A stretch of 64,000 nt of DNA from Mugil cephalus (GCF_022458985.1 NC_061789.1:8908357-8972356); one strand, 5' to 3'; counted from the first letter of the stretch, positions 23,494 through 63,418 are shown. Notes: a model not told the origin generated them from the letters alone. Program-made: numbers and translations.

Positions 23494-24030
23494 ATGCTGT
23501 TAAATATGAAGAGAACCAGACCCTCTGATGGTGTCAAATCCTCTTTCTCTTGTTCTCCTCCTTCAGTCTGGATATCCTGTGGTCGCCTGCAGCGCACTCT
23601 TCACCTGTGTCGGGGGGTAAAGTATCTGAGCCAAGTTGGAGAATGTCCTGACATGATTTTTTGGCAGAAGGTTGAGGAAACATTCGAGATGTCTCATCCC
23701 TTTGTAGGAAATATTAAAATCTATCTGGCTGACTGCCTCGGCTTTTATGGACCACATCCACGTTGCCACCCTCGGGCTAAAAACTTGGTAAACCTGATGT
23801 TTCTTAACTGTCTGGTCTGGAGAAACCATTTGGCTTCAGTTAGACTTCGGTGTTTTTCTCCCTGCATTGTGCCCTTGTCTCATTACCAGTCTTGGATCGC
23901 AAGAGTTTGTCATATGAAAATTATTTTTAAAAAATACCTTTGGGCTACTCGTTCTGAAAAAACACAATCCAGTTTCTCGCCACAAAGACTGAATTTTAAA
24001 TTAGTTTTGCATGACTTTGCACTACTTTGA
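23494..24030 (+). other. Unexplained 178-codon open reading frame
   Basis: It is an unusually long ATG-started frame for AT-rich intergenic DNA. The predicted peptide has no motif, signal peptide or membrane segment that I recognise, no obvious splice sites place it in a gene, and it lies between a tandem repeat and a MITE. It may be chance or the decayed remnant of a mobile element. I do not call it a gene. Confidence 0.15.
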
Positions 24031-24393
24031 TAGTAGATGTACTTATTTTACACTCCATGAATCACAAAGACTGTTTATTAATATTTTAATGTCATGAGTA
24101 GTTTCGCTACAAACAACATTTCTGTATTCACGTGGAATTTAATTTGCATGTGTGCAAACTTGAGCTTTAGTTGAGAAATGAAGGTTTAGCTCGCAGCTAG
24201 TACTGTGCAGCTTTATTACAGCTTGTGCAGACAAAATGACAAATATCAAGTAAACTTAGAGCTGATTAGGATTTGTTTCTCCTGATTTCTGTCACACAAG
24301 TAGTGAGAGGAAGCTGTTTCCCTTTTCAGGTCTCAGTTCCTTTAGATGTAATTGGTTTAAGCTGCTGCCTTGTGAATGTCTGTGTATCTTTCA

Positions 24394-24760
24394 CTTTAAC
24401 CTCCTGAGACCCGACCTTATACATATAAGTCCTCATATGTGGACACTGGGACACTTATTTCATTATTTATATTATAAAGTATGACAAAATATAAAACTGT
24501 GTGTTTTAATACCTGGACATGGCTGTGCAAAGACAGAATCTCAAACAATGAAGTCCCAACATCCTCAAACGAGTACTTGTTAATTAGCAGAAATTGCTAA
24601 TTTGTTAAATTTGCGCATAATATCAAACTAGAAACGTTAATAAGCATAAATAAATAAGTTTACAGTGTCCACTAATGAGGACAACAGGTTTAAACGAAGC
24701 AGAATAAGCCGCGATAAAACCTAAAACTTAACGTCCCCTTATGAGGACGCAGGGGCTAAA
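24394..24760 (+). mobile_element. Family C MITE-like element, copy 1
   Basis: It starts TTTAACCTCCTGAGACCCG and contains GTCCTCATATGTGGACAC near the left end and CCCTTATGAGGACGC near the right, an inverted pair. Copies at 57,645-58,035 and 60,045-61,095 share the interior (AAGTCCCAACNTCCTCA, GAGTACTTG, TAATTAG). Confidence 0.65.
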
Positions 24761-25225
24761 GTTAGCTTGTTAATGCGTCGCCCGTAAGTGTGCGAAATGA
24801 CTTGAGATCAAGTCTGTCGATTCAGCATCACGTTTATCATTTGAACAGTTTTATTTCATTATGTCAAATACAGGAATTTCATGTACAGAAGAGCAACTGG
24901 GAACTAGAGAATGAAGTAGCTGTACAATATTTACACATCAAAACAACAAAATTGCTTTGCGAGACTATCCTCGGAGAGGTCAAATGATAGGAAATATCAA
25001 TCAACAACAGATAAAAATGACAAACATTAAACACTGACATTTATGCTTTTGGATTGTTTCACCTCACGCTTCCTTTAAGAAAGTCGTGCTTTTATTTTAA
25101 TTTTTTTTTTTACGTTCCCTGTCAATGAGGGTGTTAAACCCTCTCTCTCTCATTGTCTTTTGAAGAACAAACGAAAACAACGTGGTCTATCTTTAAACAT
25201 ATTTGCCTTAAAACTCGACTGCTTC

Positions 25226-25236
25226 TTTATTTTATT
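25226..25236 (-). terminator. Candidate polyadenylation signals of prr12
   Basis: Two overlapping TTTATT (AATAAA on the minus strand) lie about 600 nt past the prr12 stop. More occur near 25,091 and 24,849, so the real end is uncertain. Confidence 0.3.
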
Positions 25237-25830
25237 TTTTTATTTTTTTTTACTGAGGCAGGTAGAAAGAAGAGACTATTTCATAGTCCTTTTACACCTC
25301 ACTTGTATCTCACTCATTCATAGTTTCGCCTCCAACAGAACCAGTAAAAGCAGGCGGGCCATTTATGTAAACCCTTTTAAAACATTTTTCAAAAATAATA
25401 ATAACAGCAAACGAGGGTGATCATTTTCAAAAATGTCCCTGTATAAATTATACAAACAATAGTTATCAACGCTTATAGACAGCTTGCGTATGCGTCTCAA
25501 TATTCTGTAGTCTCCGCAAAAATCTCTTTTGAAGTGCTGACCGAACGATCTTTCTTTTTGGGAAAATTCGTCACATTCACATGGTTCACGTACCCCTCCG
25601 TCTCTCTGTACCGGTCTTGAAATCAAGAGGTACTTCAAGACAGACTCCACAATAAAACTACATACTTTAGAAGTTAAACTTCTAACCACTAACTGACTGT
25701 CCTCACTGGAACCGTCCGTCCAGTCTCCGTAGTCAGACGTTTTTTTTTTTTTTCACAAACTCTGGACGCCTCCATGTATTTAATACTGTAGGTGTGTGAG
25801 CTTAGAGCCTGGGGCTGTGGTTTTCCTCCT

Positions 25831-53739
<27,909 letters not shown>

Positions 53740-54500
53740 GAAAGAAAGGGCTGGGTGAAGATGGACAGATAGCGAGGGGGAGGGGAGGGAGGAATGTCTT
53801 CTCTCTTCTCAGCGCCCCGATTCTGTTTATTTCTCTGCCCGACGAGCCTGTGGACTGGGAGGAATGGGGAGGAGAAGGAGTGAGAGGAGGAGGAGGAGGG
53901 AGGATGAGGAGGGGTGGTGGGGGTTTCACAGCAGCCAGGAGCACCTCCTCCTCCTCCTCCCTCCTCCTCCTCCGCCTCCTCCTCCTCCTCTCCCCATATA
54001 TTTCACTGTCTATTGTCTCCCGTGTTAAGCTGATGGGCCGCAGAACAGATGCTCCACGTCCTCCAGCAGCTTTAATAAGCGACGCTATGTTCACGTTGAT
54101 CCAGAGGAGACAGCTGCTCTGCTGCTGCTGCTGCTCCACCAACACCATCAGCTATTTTCGCTCATTTTGTTCACAAGACGCCATTTTTAAGAGCAATGAC
54201 TGGGCTGACGTTCATCCCCTCTCTCTCTTTCTCTCTCTCTCTTTTTCTTCTCTTTCTATCTCCACTCTCTCTCTCTCACACACACTCACACACACTCGAC
54301 TTCTCTGTTGCACACGCAAACAAACAAATAATTTGTCATGCACAACGACGCGGCGTGTCAAAGCGAAACTCGGGCTCCCTGCAGCCCGCCTCGATACAAT
54401 ACACGGGCCGCTTGCGAGCAACAGCCACGCAAGTTGTGCAACACGTAAAGAAAAAAAAAAAAACACGCATCTGCATCTGATGCATCTGCTGCTCACATCC
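53740..54500 (-). promoter_or_regulatory. Upstream / 5' leader region of prr12
   Basis: The 760 bp before the prr12 ATG are GC- and CpG-richer than the surroundings. They carry facing polypurine and polypyrimidine blocks (53,847-53,995), a CATATATTT patch near 53,995, a (CTG)n run near 54,122 and C/T-rich stretches near 54,218-54,290. No classical core promoter could be fixed; the transcription start is inferred to lie here. Confidence 0.4.
53847..53995. repeat. Inverted GGA / TCC blocks upstream of the prr12 start codon
   Basis: About 75 bp of purine (mostly GGA) is followed, after a spacer of about 20 bp, by about 50 bp of pyrimidine (mostly CTC/TCC) on the same strand. The two arms can pair, and either could form alternative structures. 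Confidence 0.7.
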
Positions 54501-54769
54501 TCCTCAGTCCCAAGTAGTGAATCCACACGTTGTCCTGCTGGCTCGACAAGTTGCAAGAAAAACAAAAAACTGACCGTGTAATTGTTATGTAATTTATTAT
54601 ATAAAACAAATTTTTTGTTTCTTCATGAATTTGATTGTCCCTTTCTTTTCTTTTCTTCTTTACACACAACACAGTTTGGTGCACGGTGCGGCCCAGTCCA
54701 CAATCTTGTGGTGGACAAGGAAGCGCACGTTATGCAGCATTATCTCGTTTAACTAAAATATAAATACAA

Positions 54770-54787
54770 TTTATTTATACATTTATT
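54770..54787 (-). terminator. Candidate polyadenylation signals of prrg2
   Basis: Two TTTATT hexamers (AATAAA on the minus strand, at 54,770-54,775 and 54,782-54,787) lie about 115-130 nt past the prrg2 stop. That gives a short 3' UTR and leaves about 1 kb before the prr12 start codon. Confidence 0.5.
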
Positions 54788-54901
54788 ATATTTTTGTGAG
54801 GGAGGAAAAAAAAAACGAAGAAGGGCAAAACAATATTTAAAAGTTCTCTCAGACCACCAGTTCCCATCGGGGGTAATGAAGAGGCGCTGCCAGTCCTCTC
54901 A

Positions 54902-55804
54902 TTAGTTGTCTCCTGGCTCTGCAGGCTCTGATGGCGCCCCCCTGTGGTCAAAGACGGGAAGGTATTGGTTAATTTTCTTGTCGAGAGTCTCCTTGATGCA
55001 TGAACATCTAAGGCACAGGTGTCTAACATATGGCCCTCGGGCCAAAAGCTGCCCTCCAGAGGGTCTAATCTGGCCCGGGGGATGAATCTGCAAAGTGCAA
55101 ATGCAACGTTTCCTATAAAAGTAACTGCTCTTCACAGGCTTCACACAGTTTTAGCTGACACTGAGACCTAGAACTGAACAGAAATTGCACCTCTTTTTCT
55201 TAAGAAATGTTCCGTTGTTCATTACGTGTTGTGTAATGGTGCAGTTCACTGAACATAAATGTGTTCGTAACGTACTTATTTGCTCAAAAGCAAAAGGAAA
55301 CGTTTGGAGTTGTCCTTGTTTACAGGTTAATACGGTATTGTGTTACTGGTTTCAGGGTTTCTGCTGCTGTGTTTTTGGTGTGAACACACAGGAGGTGCAT
55401 CACTCTGCAATCTCGTGCCAGATACAAATAAATCAAAATCATTACATTATTGATGAAAATCTCCAGTGCATGTCAAGAGCACTAATAATTCTCAACTTCA
55501 TGACCGTTATCATGACTGATATTCAGTTTATGTTGAGAAGGAGAAGGACTATGATGCTTAAACTGGATTAAATTAAAAGTGTTTGTTATTTAGCCACGCC
55601 CACTGACTACAATGGTAATTGTCAAAATAATAGAAACATGTGATGGTACAACATAATACAAATCAGTGGTGCAACAAACCAGATTTAGCCTTTTATATTA
55701 GAATTAATTTGTTTTTACTAGTGTACCTAATGAACTGGCAAATGATTGTATAATAGATGCGAAGCAACAACAAAAAAAGAGCTTTTAAAGCTCTGTTGTA
55801 GCTT

Positions 55805-55862
<58 letters not shown>

Positions 55863-58512
55863 CTGGACCTGGATGAGTGGGAATCTTCACATACATGCTT
55901 TCATTTCATTCTGTCATTAGCTTAGCAACAAGCGCTGTGGGTCATATGACAGCGTCCTGATCCAGGCTCTTTGCCAATTGAACCATCCCTGCAGGCTTAG
56001 TTCCCATTCAAATTGATCCCATGATTTGAATCTAGAGTACAGTGTAGATGGTGTGTCTCTGAGAACTATAAAACCCTATGTCTGCGCGCATAGTGGAGCA
56101 CCCTCTTACCCAGAATAAGGTGGCGGTGGGGCATCATGCTGCCCACTGCGAGTCAGAGCCTCATTGTAGCTGGGTAAGCCCGGGGCCGGGATCGCACCCA
56201 GAGGCACCGTCTCCGCGTCTGGGCGTCCGTCTGCTGCCATTCTCACTGGGGCTCTGGATAAAAAGTCAGATTTCAAGGCAGTTTAGTCGCAAGCGTTGCA
56301 AATCTGGGAAACCGAAGCTAGTTTTTCATGTTATTCATCCTAACCGAATATAACCTGTGCAGATTTGTTTTCAAAATGTTCAAAAGTTCCACACCAGAGA
56401 TCAAACTCACCGGCCCGACCTCTGTGCGCTCTTCTTCTTGGCTCTGTAGAAGTAGATTCCCAGCACGGTGGCAAAAAGCGCAACCACCACTATGGCCACG
56501 AGCCCCGCCACCAGCCCTGACACATCCACGGGAGGTGCAGAGTCTTTAAAGAAACAGAAACGTTATTTCATAATAATAATAATGACAATAATAATAATGG
56601 ACATAATGAATCTTTTAACGAGTATTACCGTGACTGTTGACATAATCTTCCCAAAATAGTTTCTGGAAAAGTAAAAAAAAGAGCAAAGTTTAAGTATGTT
56701 TATTGTAATTGCTAAGTGAGCCTGAGTGATGCTAAAAAAAAGTGTGTCACCGTCTGCGTGTCGTCCTCAAACACCTCTCGGGCCTCCTCGTAGCTGCATA
56801 TCTCCTCGATGCACTCCCTCTGGAGGTTGTCGGGCACCACCAGCTCAAAGTCCCAGCTGTTGTAGAGCAGTGAGCGGGACAGGAAGGACACCGCCGCCTG
56901 CTCGTCCAGCAGCACGTCTTCTCCTGCAGGACGGAGGTTGGGGTTCAGCCGCAGGAAACCTTGTACAGGCTTAGTGTGGGGGGGAAGCTACAGTTTGGCT
57001 GAGAAATGAAACTAAATATTGCTCAGTCAAGTGAAACCCAAGGATGAAATGTTCCCTGGTCTCTCGGTCAAGGACTTTTAAGGTCTTTTAAACATAATGG
57101 ACTCTTTTAATCTTACACAATACGTGTCTGGACCAACACATAATCATGGTCACAGGTTTTTTTTTTGCTATGGGCTGTGTGTGTTTCCTTTTTAACCAAT
57201 TTTGGATCAGTCGTTGATTTTGTTTGACTAATTTATTCACCTCAGGGAGGGAAACAAGGATATCTAGGTTATCTAGACACATCAGCCCAAGCAGCTGTGC
57301 AGGATTTTACCTTAAGACTGCCTGATGTGGCTGATCCGTATTTTAGTTTTCTGTGGATCACTTAACCGAGCATTTTAAAAAGCATTCTCCATCCTCGTTA
57401 TATTTTTTGCAGATGGAAGAGAAATGATGCGCTTGTGTGCGTGAGACTGCCTAAATCATGTTGGTGTAGATTTAGTTTTTCCTCTGAGACATTCATGGTT
57501 CATGTATCGTCACTAGTATAATAATATATTTATATATTTTTTCTCCATTTGTCTTTATTTGGGATTAGGAGGACCTAAGAACTACAAAAAACTAAGCATT
57601 GTCTTTGAGCAGGAAGTCGTTTTTGGGAAAAAAATAAATAAAATGTATGTCCTCATATGTGGACACGAGGATTATTTCACTTAATATTATTATGAAGTCG
57701 ACAATATGTAACTAAATATAAAACTGTTAATTCTCATGTCTGAATGTTGTGCAAATAATAAAGTCCCAACGTCCTCAGCTGAGTACTTGCTAATTAGTGA
57801 AGTTATAACTCGAATTAGAATAGAATTAATTATCATATATAAAAAAGTTTCAACTGTTAAAATTTGCTTTTGAGGTTTTGGATCCTGTCCACTTGTGAGT
57901 GGCTGTAGAATGAACCCTCTATCGTGTTTTTTACACTAACTAGTACCTAGTTATGAGGATAAAAGTTTAAATGAGGCAGAATAAGCTGCTACAAACTTAA
58001 TACCAACAGATTAGCTACTTTAAGGGGAGGCGTTCACGTTGCAGACTAATCAGACCATGTGTAGATTTTCAAACACAGGCGAAACCCGAGAGTTAAATTG
58101 TGAACAATTAAATGATCGGGTTTCAGTTCAGCATCAGCACACACAAATAATTACAAAAACACTCATAAGACGCCGCTTAGGACACACAAATGGTGAAGTG
58201 ACGGTTTGTTTCTACTGTCAGTGTGGTGTGAAGTGACCAACTGAGTGAGGAAGGGGGGGTGTGGTTTACCTGCTTTGTGTCTCTGGATGACGGAGCAGTG
58301 GGCCACCTGAAGCAGGGACAGCACAGTCACCCCCACGACTGACCAGACTCCCATCGAAGTCACAAACTACACAGAAAAGAACCAGGAAGACATCTTCAGG
58401 AAATGATCCCACACACAAAATACGGCCCGGGGGCCCGACCAACGACGAACATTAAGCTTTTAACTCTCACCTGGCCGACACAGTTGCCCCACTTGGCCGC
58501 GGCTCGGTCCAT
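54902..58512 (-). CDS. prrg2: Proline-rich Gla protein 2 (Prrg2), seven coding exons, 220 aa
   Basis: Exons: 58,471-58,512, 58,270-58,366, 56,751-56,923, 56,629-56,662, 56,411-56,543, 56,110-56,253 and 54,902-54,941. They sum to 663 nt in phase. An N-terminal hydrophobic segment (about 19-38) fits a signal peptide. The Gla domain is NLQRECIEEICSYEEAREVF (79-98), with Cys84/Cys89 and at least seven Glu available for vitamin-K-dependent carboxylation, followed by the FWEDY motif (107-111). A transmembrane helix spans about 125-148, then a basic stop-transfer segment. The cytosolic tail has LPSY (186-189) and HDAPPPPY (199-206), a PY motif that binds WW domains; human PRRG2 (202 aa) has nearly the same tail. 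The short last exon is less certain: unspliced read-through gives a stop two codons after the PY motif. It lies directly upstream of prr12 on the same strand, as neighbours in human. Confidence 0.88.
55560..55747 (-). repeat. Family A fragment, inverted copy 4
   Basis: The right edge reads ACTAGTGTACCTAATGAACT, the reverse complement of the family A left terminus. The interior (AATAATAGAAACATGTGATG) reverse-complements to the copy 2 interior. The match extends weakly to about 55,480. Confidence 0.55.
55807..55860. repeat. (TA)n microsatellite
   Basis: An uninterrupted TA run of about 27 units in prrg2 intron 6. Confidence 0.9.
56924..58269. other. prrg2 intron 2
   Basis: A 1.35-kb intron between the signal-peptide exon and the Gla exon; it contains family C copy 2 (57,645-58,035). 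Confidence 0.5.
57645..58035 (+). repeat. Family C element, copy 2, in prrg2 intron 2
   Basis: GTCCTCATATGTGGACAC, AAGTCCCAACGTCCTCA, GAGTACTTGCTAATTAG and GAGGCAGAATAAGCTGC follow the order seen in copies 1 and 3. The right terminus is degraded. Confidence 0.6.
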
Positions 58513-60044
58513 CTGTCACGGCTGTCCAGGTGAAACACGCCCCTAGACTCTCAGAGCTCTCAGAGACATGAAGGCACCAAAGTTTCTTCAAAGTTAACTT
58601 CCTTGTGCAGTGAAACTACCGTGACTCAAACTGCTTGTGCTGTTTTTTTTCTTTTTTTTCCCCTACAGATAAACCACACAAACCAGTCTGGCAACATACC
58701 AGGAGGAGGGAGGATCCCCCACAGACCTGTACAGCTGCAGGTTCAACCCTTTCTTTACTCACCACACACCGGCCAGGTCCGCCTATTTGATTTGCTCATC
58801 ATTAATGACGAACGGAAAGAGAGGAGGGAAGGAGGTGTTGACTTATTTTGTTTTGTTTTGTTTTGTTTTCAAAGAAGGAAACTGATGGATAGATCACACA
58901 GCGTGCAATAAATCCAGATTTTTTAAAATTTATTTATTTATTTATTTTGAAAGAAATTCATTCAATAATGACAGGAAATAAGTAGACACTCCTAAAGGTC
59001 TCCAGGTTCATTATCTATCTTAAATGCTAATTAATTAATTAGTTAATTAGTCAAATAAATATTAACATTTCCATTGATGAAAGAGAACGCCAACAAATTA
59101 GTTACTGTAAACATGCAGCCCTGTCTTATAGAGATGGTATACTTTTTTTTTTTTTTCAAAATAAAAGTGGCGTTTACTTAAATTACCATCGACACCATCA
59201 CTTAAATAAAGCAGGGAATTGATGCCAATTACTGAATAAATGTTCTGTTTTTCTATGTAAAGTTAACTCTAGAATATACTTGGGTTATTGGTACTTGCTC
59301 TCGGATGATAAGAGACTGACAGTAGACAATAGTAGAAATGTGCATTCAGACTCTATAAGAATGACACTGGGATTAAACTACTGATTACAAAACTCATTTT
59401 GTAATAAGTCAAGTTTCTCAGCTTGAGGAGAGGAGGCACTGATGTTTATTTAGACCGGCATGCGTACGCTGTGATTGTGATTCAACCGTCGTCACAAAAT
59501 GTTGTGTTTGTATTGTTAACTTCTTAAATCTTAAAGCCCAGATAGAAACTACACCTCATTTCAAAGGGTAATGATAACAATTATGAAACCACTAAAACTG
59601 GAATGTTGTTACAGAGCCAGAAGATCGCGGTTGACTGCTCATATCCAGTTCAACTATGTGAAAGATTAAAACATTTTTAATCAATAAATGTTGGAAATGA
59701 AAATAAACAAATCCTGAAAAAAATGTTTAAGATGTGGACTTTTTCTGGTCCAATAAGTAACCTAACGCAGAAGTGCTGAAGTTTTGAAGTGAAAAAGATC
59801 TCCTTATTCATAGATTCTGTGTTATATATTCAGGGACGTTATGTCATTTTAAGAATTTCCAACATAGTAATTTAATGATTCAACCTTTTATGGGATGAGG
59901 AGCCATATTTGGTAACTTCTAAACACATTTTTAAATTGGTTCTCATTTGGTCTGTTATTAATTTCTCCACAGCATTTAGGATTAGTAGGGCCTAAGAAAA
60001 ATAAAACTAAAGATCTTCTTAAAATGGGAAGTAGTAGTTTTTGA

Positions 60045-61095
60045 AGAACACGAAGTCCTCATATGTGGACACTGGGATTATTTCATTATTTATATTATCA
60101 TAAAGTCGCCAATGTGTGACATAATATAAAACTGTTTATTTTAATGCCTGAATATGGCCGAGCAAAGACAGAACAATGAAGTCCCAACGTCCTCAAACGA
60201 GCACTTGCTAATTAGCAACGTTGTAGCTCATTGCTATTGATAAGATTCGTTAAATTTGCGCGTCATATCAAACTAGAAACATTAATAAGAATAAATGAAT
60301 AAGTTTCAACCGTAAAATTCAATGATGTTTTCTACCTCGTCCACTTTTGTCCTGTGATCGTCTGTAGAATTAATCCGCTATCATGTTACGACCAGTATAT
60401 TTACTCTTGGGGCTGGGCGTACCATCTAAATACCGATATCACGGATGGTATCGGATCGATACTAGCACTATGAGACCTAAACTTTTCATCGCACAGCTGG
60501 TACTGATGCCGTTGTTGAAACTCGTGTTACTTAGAAGTGAAGACAATTACACACTTTTTTTTTGGTGGAAAATGAATGAGCTAACATTTTACTCTTTTTT
60601 ATTTATCATTACATTGTTGCTTTTCTTTACATTGTTATTTTTATATTTTTGTTATATTGTTCCTTTTTTTCTTATTTTGTACTAATGACATTTTCTAAAA
60701 CAATTGTGTTCCGCAAAAGTGGAATTGTTAATTGTTATACTGTTAATTTATTTCATATTGTAATTAGTTAATAGAAACAGGCTTATTTGCCTCAAAATAT
60801 TTGTCGTGTGTTATATCATAATCAACGAACTCAAGGAAAAAATACGAAGTTATTCAATGATCATGATATTTCAAGAAAAAAAGTGTCGGTATCGGCGATA
60901 CTAGCCCTATATTTACTTGGTTTCGGATCGATACAATAATTCCCAGTATCACCCATCCTTATTTTCTACCACTAGATGGCAGACTAAAACGTTCACTAAT
61001 GAAGACAACGGGTTTAAATGAAGCAGAATAAGCTGTGATAAAACCTAAAACGTAGTGTCCCCATATGAGGACGCGGGTTCTCAGGAGGTTAAAGT
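60045..61095 (+). mobile_element. Family C element, copy 3, split by a later insertion
   Basis: Left part 60,045-60,405 and right part about 60,965-61,095 together match copies 1 and 2 (AAGTCCCAACGTCCTCA, then GAAGCAGAATAAGCTG, then CCCCATATGAGGACGCGGG and CTCAGGAGGTTAAAG). The interruption is the element at 60,410-60,962. Confidence 0.65.
60410..60962. mobile_element. hAT-like element nested in family C copy 3
   Basis: The left end GGGGCTGGGCGTACC and reverse complement of the right end GGATGGGTGATAC form an imperfect inverted pair, with ATCGGATCGATAC-type subterminal repeats at both ends. Its right end resembles 26,895-26,975. No clear target duplication was found, probably through decay. 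A 100-codon frame across its left part (60,383-60,685) is hydrophobic T-rich sequence, not a gene. Confidence 0.5.
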
Positions 61096-63351
61096 ATTTC
61101 AATTAGTGCCCTATGAAGGGTTAAGTATTTTAGATAGAGTTTGCTTTTATCTCTATTCTATTTTTGCTATATTTAACCTGTATGATGCCATCTATGTCTA
61201 TCTAAGATATAGTTATAAATAGTATAAAACCACGAATTATTTTCAATTAAAACCTGCAACACAAAACAGACACGGCAGCGTAAAGACACAAGATGCAAGA
61301 AAACATTCCGATAAATGTTTTAATGACATATAAAAGTGATTAGACTTTTATTACAACTGTATAAAACCGATGATGTGATTTGCAGCTGGAATGGTAGATA
61401 TAAATACGACTCCTTTTAAAAAGGAGAAACTAAAGTGAAATGTTACATGTAGAAGATAGGAGACTGAGTGATTTACTTTTTTTTTTCATCTTTCAAACGA
61501 GTTAATATGTTCTTTCAAATAAAAAGCAGAGAGGGACGTGTCTGAAAATGTAAATCATGTCTGTGATTTTTGTCCAACTGCCAAAAACAATTAAAAAAAG
61601 AAAAAAAAAAGCACACAAACAGTTTCAATACTATCTCCGTACACTGAAATAAAAGGGAAATCTCTGCACTGGCAATGTTGGAATATTACTTGAAGGATGA
61701 AGGTCCTTTAAAAAAAAAAAAAAAAAAAAGAATAATAATAATCTCGACTCAAGGTTCGCTCAGCTATTTCTGTAAGTTTCCACTTCACAACAATGAGTTT
61801 AGCAAAAGGAGCTCGCTCAGTTGCCATGGAGATGGCTTAGTTGTCATCATGTGACCTTCCCGCTGCTCGTACAAGAGTGAATCTTGCAGAAACATCCCCT
61901 TCGGGCTCCTCGTACGCAGCTGGACTGTTGCAAAGAAGAGACACTCTGACAAAGACGAGGAGACAGAGTCTGGAGACAGTCCAGTCTCGTAAAGACGACT
62001 AAACCGTCCGTGTACTGATGACGCAGCTACAGAAAGCTCATGACTGAGCAGGGAGATAGATTTAACACTCTTCAACGACTATTCAATATCTACTCGAGCT
62101 GATGTGTCTCTTGTTTTTATACATATACCTATTTTTTTTTTAATTATTTGTTTTTTTATTTGCTTTTTTTTTACACATGGACAATGTAGATAAACAGGGG
62201 GAAAAAATTATGCAAGTACCAAAATGCAATTTGCATATATCACAAATACAGACAACAATACAAATATACAGAGTGTACTATTTGTAGTCAAGTGTAATCT
62301 GAAATGAACACAACACAGAAACGTTTGGGTTTTTGATTAATGAATACTGCACTGTCAGGTTGAGGTTTTACATTAAAATTAACCTCTTTCTTATCCGCTT
62401 AGTTGAGACAATGGTCAAATTTATATCTGTTATCTATGCATTTATTTATTTATTTGTAATATTTGTCACTTTATGTGGAAAGAAGGCGATGATGCAGCAG
62501 CTGGAGACATGACTACTGTCTGGAGCTGCTTCTCTGTTTCCTCCCTTTTAAATTAATGGGTCTCTGCTGCCCCCTGCAGGAAGGTATGGAACATGAGCAC
62601 ACGGATGTCTCATCTTTTGGGCGTGCCACATTTCACAATCAAGTTGAAATGCTACATGTAAATGTCTGCTCATTTCATTATTATTATTATCATCATCATC
62701 ATTGTTAACCCTACAGACCTAGAACTGAAAATAAACCGTTTCTAACTGATCAGTGATTTTCTGCACACAGCGAGTCGTCGTGTGCTGTAACTGCGTGACG
62801 CTGCGTCCCGCTTCAACAGCAGCTTTTTGTGTGACAGGTGATGGCGTGAAAGATTATTTCTGCTTTCATACAACTGTCGGCCTGTGTCACCGGGTTGCAG
62901 TTTCTCTCGGTTCCCGTTTCTGCATCACACTAACCCTGCTGCTACCGACACCTCTCCCTTTTAGATCCTCTCTCGTTATTACAAAAGATTACACGGGTTT
63001 TTAAAAAGTTTGCTTTCGGCAAAAAGTGCAAATGAAACCATCTGGAAAGATAATGGCGCACCTTATCGGTCTCTCTCTTTCTCTCCCTCTCTCACTCTCT
63101 GTAGCCGTTTTCACACATGCAGCAGACGAGAGATTTGGTTTAGGCGATGGAGGGGGGGCGGTGGGGGGGGCAGGTGGGCCAGACTCGCTGGACGACCACC
63201 TGCTCCGTTAGCGCGTATTTGTACCCAGATCCCCGGGGGGATTCGGACGTTTCTCGCGCACAGCTCCTCCGGGTGGTTGTGGGAAAAGTTCAGGGCTGCA
63301 GCGAATGTGTGAAAACGGCTTCTCTCTTCCTTTCTCCCTTTCTCGCAAACG

Positions 63352-63394
63352 CAAACACACACACATACACACACACACACTCACACAGACACAC
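63352..63394 (+). repeat. (AC)n-rich microsatellite
   Basis: Interrupted ACAC repeat with CTCACACAGAC near its right end. Confidence 0.85.
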
Positions 63395-63418
63395 ATCTTT
63401 GGACAAACTGTAGAGGCT

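Larger units (their letters stand above)
15135..25830. other. Intergenic interval between the tetraspanin and prr12
   Basis: About 10.7 kb without a recognised gene. It holds family B (15,319), a polypurine tract (16,960-17,340), repeat fragments of families H and E (18,310-18,715, 20,185, 21,110), a (GGA)n run (22,593-22,628), a tandem repeat of about 140 bp (22,920-23,370), one unexplained open frame (23,494-24,030) and family C (24,394). A 5' non-coding exon and promoter for the tetraspanin must lie somewhere in the left part, and the prr12 3' UTR in the right part, but neither could be fixed. Confidence 0.5.
54942..56109. other. prrg2 intron 6
   Basis: It contains an inverted family A fragment (55,560-55,747) and a (TA)n microsatellite (55,807-55,860). 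No other exon was found. An alternative last exon would lie here if the 54,902 exon is wrong. Confidence 0.5.

Noticed and set aside
53850..54581. 243-codon plus-strand frame
   Set aside because: It reads through GGA, TCC and CTG repeats and C/T-rich DNA in the prr12 leader region; its composition follows the repeats.
61785..62075. 96-codon minus-strand frame
   Set aside because: It has no domain, splice sites or family resemblance and lies in repeat-poor but AT-rich DNA; probably chance.
63059..63211. Plus-strand frame with a signal-peptide-like start
   Set aside because: The hydrophobic run comes from CTCTCTCTC repeats followed by a G-run; there is no splice or homology support.
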